DNA of 44,640 nt from Thermoplasmatota archaeon. Lineage in GTDB: Archaea; Thermoplasmatota; E2; DHVEG-1. This document shows, in pieces, positions 30,073-39,489 of the stretch. Made by a program: the position numbers and the translations under genes. The stretch is taken from contig JAUWBM010000010.1 in NCBI GenBank assembly GCA_030601705.1, forward strand, positions 1-44,640. The letters are read 5' to 3'. Below the pieces are notes generated by a model. The model saw only the letters and a program-made list of their open reading frames with translations, had not been told where the DNA came from and did no database searches. The first letter of the stretch is position 1; every line of letters begins with the position of its first letter.

Positions 30073-33000
30073 TTATAGTGATTCTTCCCTCGCCAATACA
30101 ATATCAAACGATGTTGCAACCTGTACTTCCAACGATTCAGTGAATGTATATGTTACCTCTTGACCGCTTTCGTTAATTACTTCATCCACTGTTACAGTAT
30201 ATGATCCGGATAATAGTTCAACAATATACGACCCATTTTCATCTGATGTTGTTCGAGCGAATACTGCAGTATTGTTTTCAACGGCGGTATCCGGTGAGAA
30301 GCGGATTGTAATATTACCTATATTGGTACCACCATATGTTGTACTTCCGGTAACAGTAAGTGAGTGTTTTATTAGAGAAATATTATAATACTTTTCCCAT
30401 TCGCCCATTTGTATATAGAAGTGACCCTCGAATGTATAGGTTCCCTGGTCTCCACTTACATCTACCGAAACATTGTAATATCCAGGAGCGAGTTGAGCCT
30501 CATACTGTCCATCTTCATCTGATGTAGCCGAAGCTTGTTGTGCCGTGTTGTTTGCAACAGATTCATCCGCTAGGAATGTTATATAAATGTCTCCAATGGC
30601 TTCGTCCCCATATCTCGTGTATCCACTTACCAAGATTGGAGCGTACGTAATTGAAATATTAAATATCTTTGTTTCATCTTCCCTTAGTGTTACTGTTTCT
30701 TCTGCTATGTAATCAGGATAATGAGTTGTAGTGTTGAATTTTGCTGGATTAAGTACGTACTCTCCTGGAGGTAATGATGAAAATGAATATCTTCCAGTTT
30801 CATCCGTATATACTTGACTTACAGACTTTCTGGTGTCGTCTGGTCTTATATAAATTATAGGAACAGTTACATTTTCCAATTCTTCTCCATTATCGTATTT
30901 ATTGTTTTTATTTGTGTCAAAATAGATGATGCCTTCAATTTTTGCAGGTTTGGGCTGTGAGAAATTGTAAGTATTATTACCAGAAGTAATAAATACATAG
31001 CCTTCATGGATAGCAAATTCTTCAAGTTCGGCGTGTATTACATAAATACCAGGTTTAAGGTTAGAGGTCTTATAATATCCCTTTTCATCTGTAGTTAATT
31101 CCTTAACACTACCATATTGTGCGGGTTGTCCAGATTCACTATCAAACTCTTCTATCTCTACTAAGGTGATAAATACATTTGCTAAAGGTTCATCAATTGA
31201 GATATTGTACTCGTCTTTATTGTCTTTGTTTATATATGCATATCCCTCGATAAAAGCGGGTTCTATGGTAATATTGATTGTACGTTCGTAGTTTGTATCC
31301 TGAGTGCGCATTGCCTCCTCCTCCGTGATAGGTGCCAATTCAGGGTTGCTTGTGCTGTTGAACGTCACCGTTTTCATGACAAATGCGTTTGTGCCTAGTT
31401 CTGTGTTTCTACGAACTTGTAATGTTATGTTTCCAGCAGGTGCTATTAAACTAAATGTTCCATTTTCAGTATCGTTTTTATCGTGATCTATTGGAAACGA
31501 AATGCCATATAGATACAAGGGAACGCCTTTCTGTACGACGACTTGACTTTCCAATGGTTCTCCCATAAATTCTACTGATCCATTGATTTTTGCGCCTTCG
31601 TGGTATTTAGCTATTACAACTGCACTTCTTCCGGATCCATAGTATGGATATTTTGAGATATATTCAGCGGAAAAATGTTTCATATTCCAACAAGGCAACT
31701 GCGAAACTTGATTTTGTATTTCTTCTGGTATGTTTCCGATATATGTTCTGTAAAACATAGTTTTGAAATAATCTGGTTTATTCACTGATGGAGTGTCTGT
31801 AATAGCAATACGTCTTCTATCCTCATCAGACATCTCATTTAGTTCGTCTGCAGTCCATTCTCCATCATCTCCTTGTGTCCCATCAGGATTAACATAATAA
31901 CCGGCCCATTTTACCTGTATAAAATCATCCTCAGGATTAGGGAACTGCGCCCCACCCCCTGTTCTAAGGGCATGCAGAACAAGGCTTTTATCTCCTAAAA
32001 ATGCAAATATATTAAAAATATCACGGTCGTAGCCTTCAACACCATAATAGCGAATGCTATAACCAGTTGCCTCTTGAATGTCGTGATAAAGCCAAGTAAT
32101 GCCCTCGTCGTCTAATGCATTATTCAGCATTTCAGTGATGTCATGATAAGCTGCGTTTTCTGGCCATTGTTCCCCAACAAACAGATCTTTACTTAGTTCT
32201 TTGTCGTACTCTTCGCCTATTGGAGTGTTGTACGAGGGGGATGCAGTCGGATTTTCTATCCACATTACAACATCATTAGTGTTATTTTCGCCTATGTGCT
32301 TCTGGAGTGTATGTACAACCTCTGTTGAAATCTCTCCATTATTGCCTTCGCTGTTTCCTTCTAACAATCGAACGATCCAAACCGCTACTGCTTCTTTCTC
32401 ACTTTTCGCAGTATGGAAATTGGCTGCTGGAGGGATTCCGTCCTGGAAGTTATCTGCCACCGTTGGGTGACCTCCAACAGTAACTTCATAGAACCCATAG
32501 TCCCACCATGAGATAAAAGCGGGTCTTTTAGCAGGGTCCTCAATCTCCGTATCCTGGTCGTTTAACCAATCAAACGCATCAACCCAGTATTGTTCTTTAT
32601 ATGAGCTCGATCCAAATGCACTTGTGTGATCTTCACCAAAATAATCAATTTTCATATTACTTGTACCGTTTTTTGTAACTGCTGATGGCACTGCTGCGTC
32701 GAGGGCAAGAAATGCGTTAGGCAATATAATCAACAATGAAACAAAAAGGATGCCTAAAATATGGTATATTTTTATTCCTTTTCTAATTCCTCGCAAACCT
32801 CCTCCTGCGTTTCTTATGTTTCTCAACATTTGTTTATAGTCAACTTTGGTCACAACGAACCATGTTATCCATCCTGCAAGTATAGCAATTAAAGGGACAG
32901 TATCATTTAAAAAACGGCCCGCAGTTCCAGCAAGCCAAATATTTATTATGAATAGTACAATAATAAAAAGATAATCTCTTCGTCCCTTTTGTTTGAAATA

Positions 33001-34257
33001 CTGATACATCATAAATACGAGACCGGCCCATGCAAGCCAATAAAGAGCCGGGCCGTACGACATAACAGATCTACTGATACTATACGTACCTGCCTCTGCG
33101 ATTGTTAAAGAAACTTTGTTTCCATAAATTCCAGAGCCATATAAAATCGTCGAAATTCTCCTTAGGGGGGAGAGAAGTGGAAACATTGATACTAAATCAT
33201 TGATAAAGTATAGGGCTGTTGCAGTAATGCCACCTATACAAAAAATGGCCGGTAATGATATGGTCCAAGGAATTTTCTTTTTATCAAGGATGATATATAC
33301 TAGCCCAAACAGTGCTACTCCTGCACACAGTATCAATTGGAAATCGGTTCTAAATCCGGCATATCGAACCCACCGAACGGGTAAAGAAACAAAATAGCCT
33401 GTAAACAAAATAAGCGTAATGCTTCGAACTAGGCTCCAGTTCATTTTGTTATTGAAAATATCAAAAAGCATTTGTACAATTGCATAAGCTGCAATAACAG
33501 TAAAAAGATACTGAGCCTCCGTCCATACCATATTCAGAGCGGCCAAAGAAGTTCCTGAGAGAAGAGCATATAATATCGATCTTTTTGGATTTTTATCTTT
33601 GATGCTTTTAATTAAAAATAAAAACGTTAGGAAAAACAACAAAAGGTTAAAAGAATCGTGGTCGAACAACCCATATGCTGAACCGTGTCCCGAACCGAGA
33701 TGGATTGGGATTATTGCGATTAACAGTGCCCCAACAAGCCCCTCCCTCCTACCAAAAAGTGTTTTTCCAATAAAATAGACAGGAAACACAAGCAAAGCAC
33801 CGAATAACGCAGGTACGAACTGCATAGAATAGCCTAAAGCATCCGTTTCACTCATAAATGGCGTAAGAAATCTACTAAAGCCTATGGCCATCATATTTAA
33901 CAACGGTGCTCTCCCTCCGGTTCTTCCAAGAGGATAGTTGAGAAGAGGATCTTTCTCAGCATAATAAGGATAATGGCCTGTTTCAACAGTTTCTTCGACT
34001 AACCTCATATTATAATAAGGGTCAGGACCGGATAGATAGAACTTACTAGTAAGAGAGTCCCCCTCTGGATTAATTGCTACGTCTGAAATAATATTAAAAT
34101 AAGAATTTAGAAACAGCACCATAAAAAATATGGCTATTAACGAAACTGCAATCCACCAATTCTTCTTAAATGTAATCTTTTTCTTCTCTGGTTTGGCTCT
34201 TTTTGTTGTTTGTATTGTCTCTATTGAAGGTGCTTTTCTTTGTGCTCTTTTACGCAT
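30073..34257 (-). CDS. aglB: Oligosaccharyltransferase AglB/Stt3 with extended C-terminal beta-sandwich repeats
   Basis: This is the catalytic subunit that transfers lipid-linked glycan to Asn in N-X-S/T. It spans about 1394 residues from the ATG at 34257, chosen because GGGTGAT lies just before it. In 1397-residue numbering: DPYYNMR at 82-88 holds the first acidic motif, HDSF near 203 the second, TIAE at 388-391 is the SVSE-type motif, and WWDYG at 587-591 is the acceptor-binding hallmark. There are about 13 helices before residue 520. After about residue 890 come five carboxypeptidase-regulatory-like beta-sandwich modules. Archaeal AglB is usually 700-1000 residues, so this tail is unusually long. 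Confidence 0.93.
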   Translation of the reverse strand: MRKRAQRKAPSIETIQTTKRAKPEKKKITFKKNWWIAVSLIAIFFMVLFLNSYFNIISDVAINPEGDSLTSKFYLSGPDPYYNMRLVEETVETGHYPYYAEKDPLLNYPLGRTGGRAPLLNMMAIGFSRFLTPFMSETDALGYSMQFVPALFGALLVFPVYFIGKTLFGRREGLVGALLIAIIPIHLGSGHGSAYGLFDHDSFNLLLFFLTFLFLIKSIKDKNPKRSILYALLSGTSLAALNMVWTEAQYLFTVIAAYAIVQMLFDIFNNKMNWSLVRSITLILFTGYFVSLPVRWVRYAGFRTDFQLILCAGVALFGLVYIILDKKKIPWTISLPAIFCIGGITATALYFINDLVSMFPLLSPLRRISTILYGSGIYGNKVSLTIAEAGTYSISRSVMSYGPALYWLAWAGLVFMMYQYFKQKGRRDYLFIIVLFIINIWLAGTAGRFLNDTVPLIAILAGWITWFVVTKVDYKQMLRNIRNAGGGLRGIRKGIKIYHILGILFVSLLIILPNAFLALDAAVPSAVTKNGTSNMKIDYFGEDHTSAFGSSSYKEQYWVDAFDWLNDQDTEIEDPAKRPAFISWWDYGFYEVTVGGHPTVADNFQDGIPPAANFHTAKSEKEAVAVWIVRLLEGNSEGNNGEISTEVVHTLQKHIGENNTNDVVMWIENPTASPSYNTPIGEEYDKELSKDLFVGEQWPENAAYHDITEMLNNALDDEGITWLYHDIQEATGYSIRYYGVEGYDRDIFNIFAFLGDKSLVLHALRTGGGAQFPNPEDDFIQVKWAGYYVNPDGTQGDDGEWTADELNEMSDEDRRRIAITDTPSVNKPDYFKTMFYRTYIGNIPEEIQNQVSQLPCWNMKHFSAEYISKYPYYGSGRSAVVIAKYHEGAKINGSVEFMGEPLESQVVVQKGVPLYLYGISFPIDHDKNDTENGTFSLIAPAGNITLQVRRNTELGTNAFVMKTVTFNSTSNPELAPITEEEAMRTQDTNYERTINITIEPAFIEGYAYINKDNKDEYNISIDEPLANVFITLVEIEEFDSESGQPAQYGSVKELTTDEKGYYKTSNLKPGIYVIHAELEEFAIHEGYVFITSGNNTYNFSQPKPAKIEGIIYFDTNKNNKYDNGEELENVTVPIIYIRPDDTRKSVSQVYTDETGRYSFSSLPPGEYVLNPAKFNTTTHYPDYIAEETVTLREDETKIFNISITYAPILVSGYTRYGDEAIGDIYITFLADESVANNTAQQASATSDEDGQYEAQLAPGYYNVSVDVSGDQGTYTFEGHFYIQMGEWEKYYNISLIKHSLTVTGSTTYGGTNIGNITIRFSPDTAVENNTAVFARTTSDENGSYIVELLSGSYTVTVDEVINESGQEVTYTFTESLEVQVATSFDIVLAREESL
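30088..30639 (-). repeat. Tandem duplicated beta-sandwich modules in AglB
   Basis: The last two C-terminal modules (about residues 1210-1299 and 1302-1393) align along their length. Both read G.T.YG...IG.I.I.F..D..V.NNTA, then TSDE.G.Y...L..G.Y.V.VD. This points to an internal duplication. Three earlier modules, at about 893-1000, 1005-1105 and 1108-1207, share the same fold pattern (DE.G.Y......PG.Y) but are more diverged. Confidence 0.7.
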
Positions 34258-34340
34258 TACTATCACCCAGGGATAAACACAACCGTAAATCTATAGTCTT
34301 ATAAATAACTTATCTCCAATATTGTATCTATAATTTCAAT

Positions 34341-35204
34341 TTAATGAAGATTTTTCAATAAAACTTCTGAAATACAAGGCGCAGCTCTAACTTTACTAAA
34401 TTCATTTTCGATAGTATCAGTGGAGATAATCTCATCACATCCCGCAGAGAGGATTTTTTCTTTTGCTCCGCCCACAAATAAACCATGGGTACATGCTATT
34501 GAAACCTCCTTTGCCCCCTGTCTTTTAAGTTCTTTTATTGCTTTAGCCATTGTTCCCCCTGTTGAAATGATATCGTCGATTATTGCTACTTTTTTATTCT
34601 GGATCTCTAGGTTCTTTGGTTTTATTTTTACTGTTGTACCATCTATGCGTATCTTCTCCATGTAATCATATTCGCATCTAATAATATCAGATACCTGTTG
34701 CGCCCGCTCCATTGCTCCCTTATCTGGCGCAAGCACGAAATCTATGTCTTTTTCTTTAAGATATTTTGCAATTTCTGAAACAGCAGAGCAGCTATAAGCA
34801 GGTACGTTAAAAAAATCGAGTATGTGTTCTTTGTGTGGATCTACAGTGACTATACAATCTGCATGTAAGCTAATATGCTCTGCAATGGCTCTTGCACTTA
34901 TTGGTTCTCCATCTTCAAATTTCTTATCTTGCCTACTGTATCCAAAATAGGGAAGAACAACCGTAATCTTATTCGCTCCTGCCTCGTAAACGGCATCTTG
35001 GATTAGTAAGAGTTCAACAATGTTTGCATCAGGATATGTAGTTTGAACAATTATTACCTCTTCATCTCCAATATTATCTAGAATACGAACATAGAACTCA
35101 TCATCAGGAAAACGTTTGAGTGTCGTCCTTGCTAAAGGTTGTTCTAATTCTTTAGAAAGATCTTCCGTGATCGTCTTAGAAGAGGTACCTCCAAGTATAT
35201 ACAT
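34341..35204 (-). CDS. prs: Ribose-phosphate pyrophosphokinase (PRPP synthetase)
   Basis: This 287-residue enzyme makes PRPP from ribose-5-phosphate and ATP, feeding purine, pyrimidine and histidine synthesis. It shows FPDDEFYVRI, the ATP-contacting YFGYSRQDKKF, VTVDPHKEHILDFF, and the PRPP loop DDIISTGGTM. Length is normal for archaeal Prs. It is divergent from the surface protein gene at 35301. Confidence 0.94.
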   Translation of the reverse strand: MYILGGTSSKTITEDLSKELEQPLARTTLKRFPDDEFYVRILDNIGDEEVIIVQTTYPDANIVELLLIQDAVYEAGANKITVVLPYFGYSRQDKKFEDGEPISARAIAEHISLHADCIVTVDPHKEHILDFFNVPAYSCSAVSEIAKYLKEKDIDFVLAPDKGAMERAQQVSDIIRCEYDYMEKIRIDGTTVKIKPKNLEIQNKKVAIIDDIISTGGTMAKAIKELKRQGAKEVSIACTHGLFVGGAKEKILSAGCDEIISTDTIENEFSKVRAAPCISEVLLKNLH

Positions 35205-35255
35205 AGTTTGACAGTCGTAAATTGTTAATGTACTTTTAGTGATTTCGTAAGAAAG

Positions 35256-35265
35256 TTTTTATAAG
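35256..35265 (+). promoter_or_regulatory. TATA box of the surface protein gene
   Basis: TTTTTATAAG, centred near 35260, predicts a start about 25 nt later at about 35285, just before a GGAAGG ribosome site at 35285-35290. This excludes a TTG start at 35271 and favours the GTG at 35301. Confidence 0.5.
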
Positions 35266-35300
35266 AGTTTTTGCTTATTTTTTTGGAAGGATGTGGATGT

Positions 35301-37487
35301 GTGCATTTAAGTAGAGTGTTGTATAGATTGATGGTCATATTTATTGGCATGTGCTTTATGTTCTCGGCTCTTCTTGTTGCTAACACATCTGCAGATGACA
35401 ATCCGGATAGCTTGGTTGACGCAAACTTTGATATTGAATTTGTAACAGGCACTGATTTGAAAATATGTGTTGCTCTTGATGTGAGTGAGATAACTGTTTT
35501 TGGTAATACTTATGATAGTAACGGCATACAAACTGTGGCAAATGATGACCTTCAAACTTTGGGTGCTATAAAATTGAGATTGAGACAACTACTAGAAGAG
35601 CAAATAGAATTGTCGTTTGAGTATGCAAGCATTACTTCTTTGAATGAAAAACCCACATATGAAAACACATTATTTTATGATGAGTATGGCATTAATCTGA
35701 CCTCTGCGTTTTTTGGTTTGAATGAAACAGTAAATTCCCATGATTTTGTCAACGGTGTTTTAGATTTGGATGCCATTGTATATTATGCATTTAGTTTTCA
35801 TGCAGAGTCTGGATGGAATAACACATATACAATAGTTCTACCAGAATTTATGAAGTACAGATCCACGACAGGGTCTGCAGAAAACAATAGAATCCAATGG
35901 GAGGTGGAAAACAGAGAGGGGGGACACCCTGAATTGTCCGCGGAACTATCAATTCAGCTGACTGACCCATCAACGCCTAGATTAACAGAGGACGATATAC
36001 ACCTGAAATTTGAATTAGATACTAGCAATATAAACAGTATTGCTTTAAAAACTACCATTTTAGCAGAAAAGGTGGATATGCGAGAATATGACATTTTGCC
36101 TGATTTTGTTAATGAATTGAATTTTATTTCTTCTGATGGAATTAGATTATTTATCGATAATGGGCTTCTTTCATGGGACGATCTTTATCTAAGGACGATA
36201 AAGCCCATAGAACAAAATACCATATCAACGATTGAGGCTTCATCCTTTAATCAGACATTAGAAATGTCGTTTGCCTGGAATCCTGAGACTACAACAAATT
36301 GTTCAGTCTCCTATAACATAACAAGTATGGATGATGACCCACCGATAAAAGCTGAATTAATTGATGAAGATGTAAACCTAATAATTTGTGACATGTCATC
36401 TAGAGCTTTTTTTGGTCTTGTTAGTGCAGGCGCAATAGCAAATATTTCTGCAGATGACATTAATTTTGGAGAGGGACTTGACGAGATAGGGCATCCTTAT
36501 GACGTATTTTTGCATCTTCCAAACAATATTTCTTTAGAAGGGAAAAACATTTACAGTTGGAATTTAAGTGCTCCTATTTCTGGGGAGTTTGTATCTGACC
36601 TGCGACCCATTCCTGAATATTCAAAGGAAGAAATAGATACATTCATTGAGATTGAAATAAGCAAAATGGATTTGGACATTCCTAGTTTTTTTTCTGGAAA
36701 AACCAAATTAACTGCCACTTCATGTATTAAAGAAAACAATTATGTTTATGTAACAATTTTTCCTCAAGAGTTTAAAATTTCTGAGAAAGTCGATCTAACA
36801 TACCTGAACTCCGATGCGTTTAGACTATGTACCGAAGAATCTGTTTTTAATGAGGAGGATATCAACGTTTATTTAACAAATAAAAAAGATGTTTTTGAAA
36901 TGAGACACTCTGACGTATTAAATAATCTGAAAATAAAGGGCATTGTTGATAAAGATGTATTTTATGACTCGTTAAATTGGGACGGAGACATTTCTAATAT
37001 GGACAATGTTGTCCCTGTTGTTGTTTCGACATATGCTCATAACATATATTCTATTGATTTTAATTTGTCTTTTTGGCCTCCTGAAATTAGTATTTCCAAT
37101 CAGACGTTTAATCTTAAAGGCATAGAAAACCAAAGTGTAACGTATCGTATAATATTCCCAAAAGGAATATCGGTAAATGCGAGAGATGCCTTAAATGAAT
37201 CGATGATAAAAGGAAAAACAAATGACGGGAGAGAATATGTAGAGCTTTCGTTTGACCCTGACGAATTCGCGGAAATTTATGTGTTTTTGGGCGAAATTGG
37301 TGCATCTCCAGTTTATGTATTGGGGTTGTTCTTGCCTTGCATACTTAGCTTGGTATTTGTAGTAATTCTCATCATAGTAGTATATTTGATAAGAAAAAAG
37401 AGAAAAGGAGGAAAAATCATACAGAAAGATGCAGAATCAACTGGATATGAAGATCAAGAGTATTATGTTCCTCCTCCAACAAAATAG
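35301..37487 (+). CDS. Large secreted, C-terminally anchored surface protein, function unknown
   Basis: This protein of about 728 residues has a signal peptide (hydrophobic core VIFIGMCFMFSALLVA), a long extracellular part, then a single transmembrane helix near the C-terminus (YVLGLFLPCILSLVFVVILI) and a basic cytoplasmic KKKRKGG tail ending in PPPTK. The exterior carries many N-glycosylation sequons (NET, NNT, NQT, NCS, NIT, NIS, NLS, NES). I recognise no domain. Sequence is acidic and beta-rich in feel. It lies near aglB but on the other strand; the sequons make it a likely AglB substrate, which is inference. The GTG start is set by the TATA box and GGAAGG. Confidence 0.7.
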   Translation: MHLSRVLYRLMVIFIGMCFMFSALLVANTSADDNPDSLVDANFDIEFVTGTDLKICVALDVSEITVFGNTYDSNGIQTVANDDLQTLGAIKLRLRQLLEEQIELSFEYASITSLNEKPTYENTLFYDEYGINLTSAFFGLNETVNSHDFVNGVLDLDAIVYYAFSFHAESGWNNTYTIVLPEFMKYRSTTGSAENNRIQWEVENREGGHPELSAELSIQLTDPSTPRLTEDDIHLKFELDTSNINSIALKTTILAEKVDMREYDILPDFVNELNFISSDGIRLFIDNGLLSWDDLYLRTIKPIEQNTISTIEASSFNQTLEMSFAWNPETTTNCSVSYNITSMDDDPPIKAELIDEDVNLIICDMSSRAFFGLVSAGAIANISADDINFGEGLDEIGHPYDVFLHLPNNISLEGKNIYSWNLSAPISGEFVSDLRPIPEYSKEEIDTFIEIEISKMDLDIPSFFSGKTKLTATSCIKENNYVYVTIFPQEFKISEKVDLTYLNSDAFRLCTEESVFNEEDINVYLTNKKDVFEMRHSDVLNNLKIKGIVDKDVFYDSLNWDGDISNMDNVVPVVVSTYAHNIYSIDFNLSFWPPEISISNQTFNLKGIENQSVTYRIIFPKGISVNARDALNESMIKGKTNDGREYVELSFDPDEFAEIYVFLGEIGASPVYVLGLFLPCILSLVFVVILIIVVYLIRKKRKGGKIIQKDAESTGYEDQEYYVPPPTK

Positions 37488-37490
37488 TTT

Positions 37491-38684
37491 TCATTTTTTC
37501 TTTAGTTTAAAAGCCAATGGTAGAAGTTTTATAAGTGAGGGGGAGTTTTTTAATAATGGAAGGGCAAGTTTTGACGGGTAATCAAGATCTCCGTACTTAC
37601 AAATAACGTCGATTATCTTTTTATTATTTAACTTTTTAATATACTTATCTATTTGTTCATCATTAAAATTTTTAAATATCGTTCTGAATTTCATGCCTAA
37701 TGATAATTCCTTACCTATTTCTTTTGACCACAACTTATGATATTTATTAAGAACTTGGCTACTAAAGTCATTAGTCTCTAACGCGTCCAAAGCTACAGAT
37801 GAACAATAACTGGCACATAACAAACCGGGGTATACGCCCCCTCCTGAAGTCGGTTTTACTTGCGCTGCAGCATCTCCTACTAGCATAATATTTGATTCAA
37901 CGGTTTTTTTAAGTGGGCCCAATGGTATGGATCCACCAATATGTTTTGTAATCTTTATGTTTTGTAATTGTTTGGATTTTAATAGATGGGTAAAGCATTG
38001 TTTTAATGTATTTTTTGAGTTGCCATCAATACATAAACCGATTCGGGCCTCTGACCCCTCTTTATTTATGGGGATGACCCATGCAAAAAATCCTGGTGCG
38101 ATGTTTCGCCCTAAAAAAATTTCTACAAATTTAGGATCCAAGTTGATGTTTGTTGCTTCTGCACCTATCCCTCTTAAAAACTCAGTTGGTTGAGGAAATC
38201 TAAATGCTTCTCTAATTTTTGAATGTGGACCATCTGCACCAATAAGAAGAGAGCAGTTTATTTGATTTGTTTTTTCTTTTTGTAATATATCTAATTGAAT
38301 GCTATTGTTTCTTTTTTTGCCGGATATTGTTCTGCTCTCTAAATAAATTTCAGCGCCACTATTTTTAGCATTATTGATGATCTCTTCATCAAATTGTGAG
38401 CGGTTGATCACAAGAGCATGAACTCTATCTCCACCTATTGTTAGTACATTTCCAGATGGAGAATAGATATGAGCGCCATAGATTTTGTTTTGAACGACCT
38501 TTGTTTTAGAAAAATCTAAAAAATCAAATATTCTCGACGTTATCAAGCCGGCGCATTTTAGAGGCGTCCCTATTCTTTTATGTTCTTCAAATAGCGCAGT
38601 TTTAAATCCTTCACTAGCTATTCTTTTTGCTACATAACCACCAACCGGCCCTCCGCCAACAACTGCTACATCGTATTTTTCCAT
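37491..38684 (-). CDS. Geranylgeranyl reductase family FAD enzyme
   Basis: This 397-residue flavoprotein saturates the isoprenoid chains of archaeal ether lipids. The FAD-binding motif VVGGGPVGGYVA opens the protein, KCAGLIT follows near residue 50, and GDAAAQVKPTSGGGVYPG is the second flavin motif. The family also contains digeranylgeranylglycerophospholipid reductase, which is the most likely specific role. The real start is the ATG at 38684, not the longer upstream frame, because the FAD motif begins within a few codons and a TATA box is centred 28 nt upstream. It is divergent from the small beta-barrel gene at 38740. Confidence 0.88.
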   Translation of the reverse strand: MEKYDVAVVGGGPVGGYVAKRIASEGFKTALFEEHKRIGTPLKCAGLITSRIFDFLDFSKTKVVQNKIYGAHIYSPSGNVLTIGGDRVHALVINRSQFDEEIINNAKNSGAEIYLESRTISGKKRNNSIQLDILQKEKTNQINCSLLIGADGPHSKIREAFRFPQPTEFLRGIGAEATNINLDPKFVEIFLGRNIAPGFFAWVIPINKEGSEARIGLCIDGNSKNTLKQCFTHLLKSKQLQNIKITKHIGGSIPLGPLKKTVESNIMLVGDAAAQVKPTSGGGVYPGLLCASYCSSVALDALETNDFSSQVLNKYHKLWSKEIGKELSLGMKFRTIFKNFNDEQIDKYIKKLNNKKIIDVICKYGDLDYPSKLALPLLKNSPSLIKLLPLAFKLKKK

Positions 38685-38708
38685 TGCACAACAGAATACC
38701 TCCAAAGA

Positions 38709-38715
38709 TTTATAA
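38709..38715. promoter_or_regulatory. Shared divergent TATA element
   Basis: TTTATAA on the plus strand reads TTATAAA on the minus strand. It is centred at 38712, exactly 28 nt from the ATG at 38740 (plus) and 28 nt from the ATG at 38684 (minus). Either gene would be transcribed with little or no leader. The upstream purine-rich CAAAGA on the plus side is closer to a BRE than the TTTTTG on the minus side. Confidence 0.5.
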
Positions 38716-38739
38716 CAAAAACGGTGATTCAGTGGCCTA

Positions 38740-39123
38740 ATGATTGCATTAGCTGATATTTTATTAATTACATTTGAAAGTTTAGGTGGATTATTCTTTT
38801 TCACTCGAAAAAAAAGCAAGAAAGTAGAAGATGAAACTGACCAGGAGCATAACAACTTATTATGTAGATTCGTAACGGACGGCGCTGGAAGAAAAATTGG
38901 AGAAAGCGTATCCTTAGATGATGATATAATTATAATAAAATCTAAAGGCAAGTTCCTTGGCGTTCCTCTCAAGCACGTTGAAGAAAATGGAAAAACCATT
39001 TTAGTAAAAGGATTGGTAGATTTTGATAAAGCCTATGAAATGGGAGAAAAATGGCGAAGAGAATCATTTCGCGAAATAAAACAAAAAGATGAATCATCTG
39101 AAGGAAAGGAAGATGGATTTTGA
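38740..39123 (+). CDS. Small beta-barrel protein with N-terminal helix (DUF5749-like)
   Basis: This 127-residue protein has a hydrophobic N-terminus (about residues 1-21), a charged linker rich in Lys and Glu, then a PRC-barrel-like segment (GRKIGESVSLDDDIIIIKS, FLGVPLKHVEE, KGLVDFDKAYEMGEKWRRES). That segment resembles the DUF5749 small beta-barrel family of euryarchaea as I know it, but this is not certain. Its stop overlaps the pth2 start by 11 bp, so the two are cotranslated. Function is unknown. Confidence 0.65.
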   Translation: MIALADILLITFESLGGLFFFTRKKSKKVEDETDQEHNNLLCRFVTDGAGRKIGESVSLDDDIIIIKSKGKFLGVPLKHVEENGKTILVKGLVDFDKAYEMGEKWRRESFREIKQKDESSEGKEDGF

Positions 39124-39472
39124 ATATAAAATGGTGATTGTTACCAGAAAAGATTTAAACCTTTCTCCAGGAAAGCTTGCTGCCCAAGTAGCTCATGCCG
39201 CAGTAGCATGTACATTACTAACAAAGAAAAACAAACCCAAATGGTTTAACAAATGGCAAGGTGAGGGTGCAAAAAAAGTGGTTGTGAGGGTTGAAAGTTT
39301 AGATGATTTTTTTCCTCTTAAAAAGAGAGCGGAGCGTCTTGAGATTGTTTCGAATATTATTGAGGATGCAGGTCATACTGAAATACCTCAAGGAACCAAA
39401 ACAGTTCTTGGACTTGGCCCTGCACCAAATAGCTTGATTGATCAGATAACAAGTGATTTGTCTTTATTGTAG
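39113..39472 (+). CDS. pth2: Peptidyl-tRNA hydrolase, archaeal/eukaryotic type (Pth2)
   Basis: This protein of about 119 residues frees tRNA from aborted peptidyl-tRNA. It shows the Pth2 core: MVIVTRKDLNLSPGKLAAQVAHAAV with the conserved Lys and His, then WFNKWQGEGAKKVVVRV, and TKTVLGLGPAP near the end. The ATG at 39113 overlaps the end of the upstream gene and follows a GGAAAGGAAG ribosome site. It is convergent with cdc6, with 17 bp between them. Confidence 0.95.
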   Translation: MDFEYKMVIVTRKDLNLSPGKLAAQVAHAAVACTLLTKKNKPKWFNKWQGEGAKKVVVRVESLDDFFPLKKRAERLEIVSNIIEDAGHTEIPQGTKTVLGLGPAPNSLIDQITSDLSLL

Positions 39473-39489
39473 CATCCGGATAATTTATC

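Noticed and set aside
38685..38999. Longer N-terminus of geranylgeranyl reductase
   Set aside because: The FAD motif begins at the ATG at 38684, and the extra 105 residues overlap the divergent gene and its promoter.
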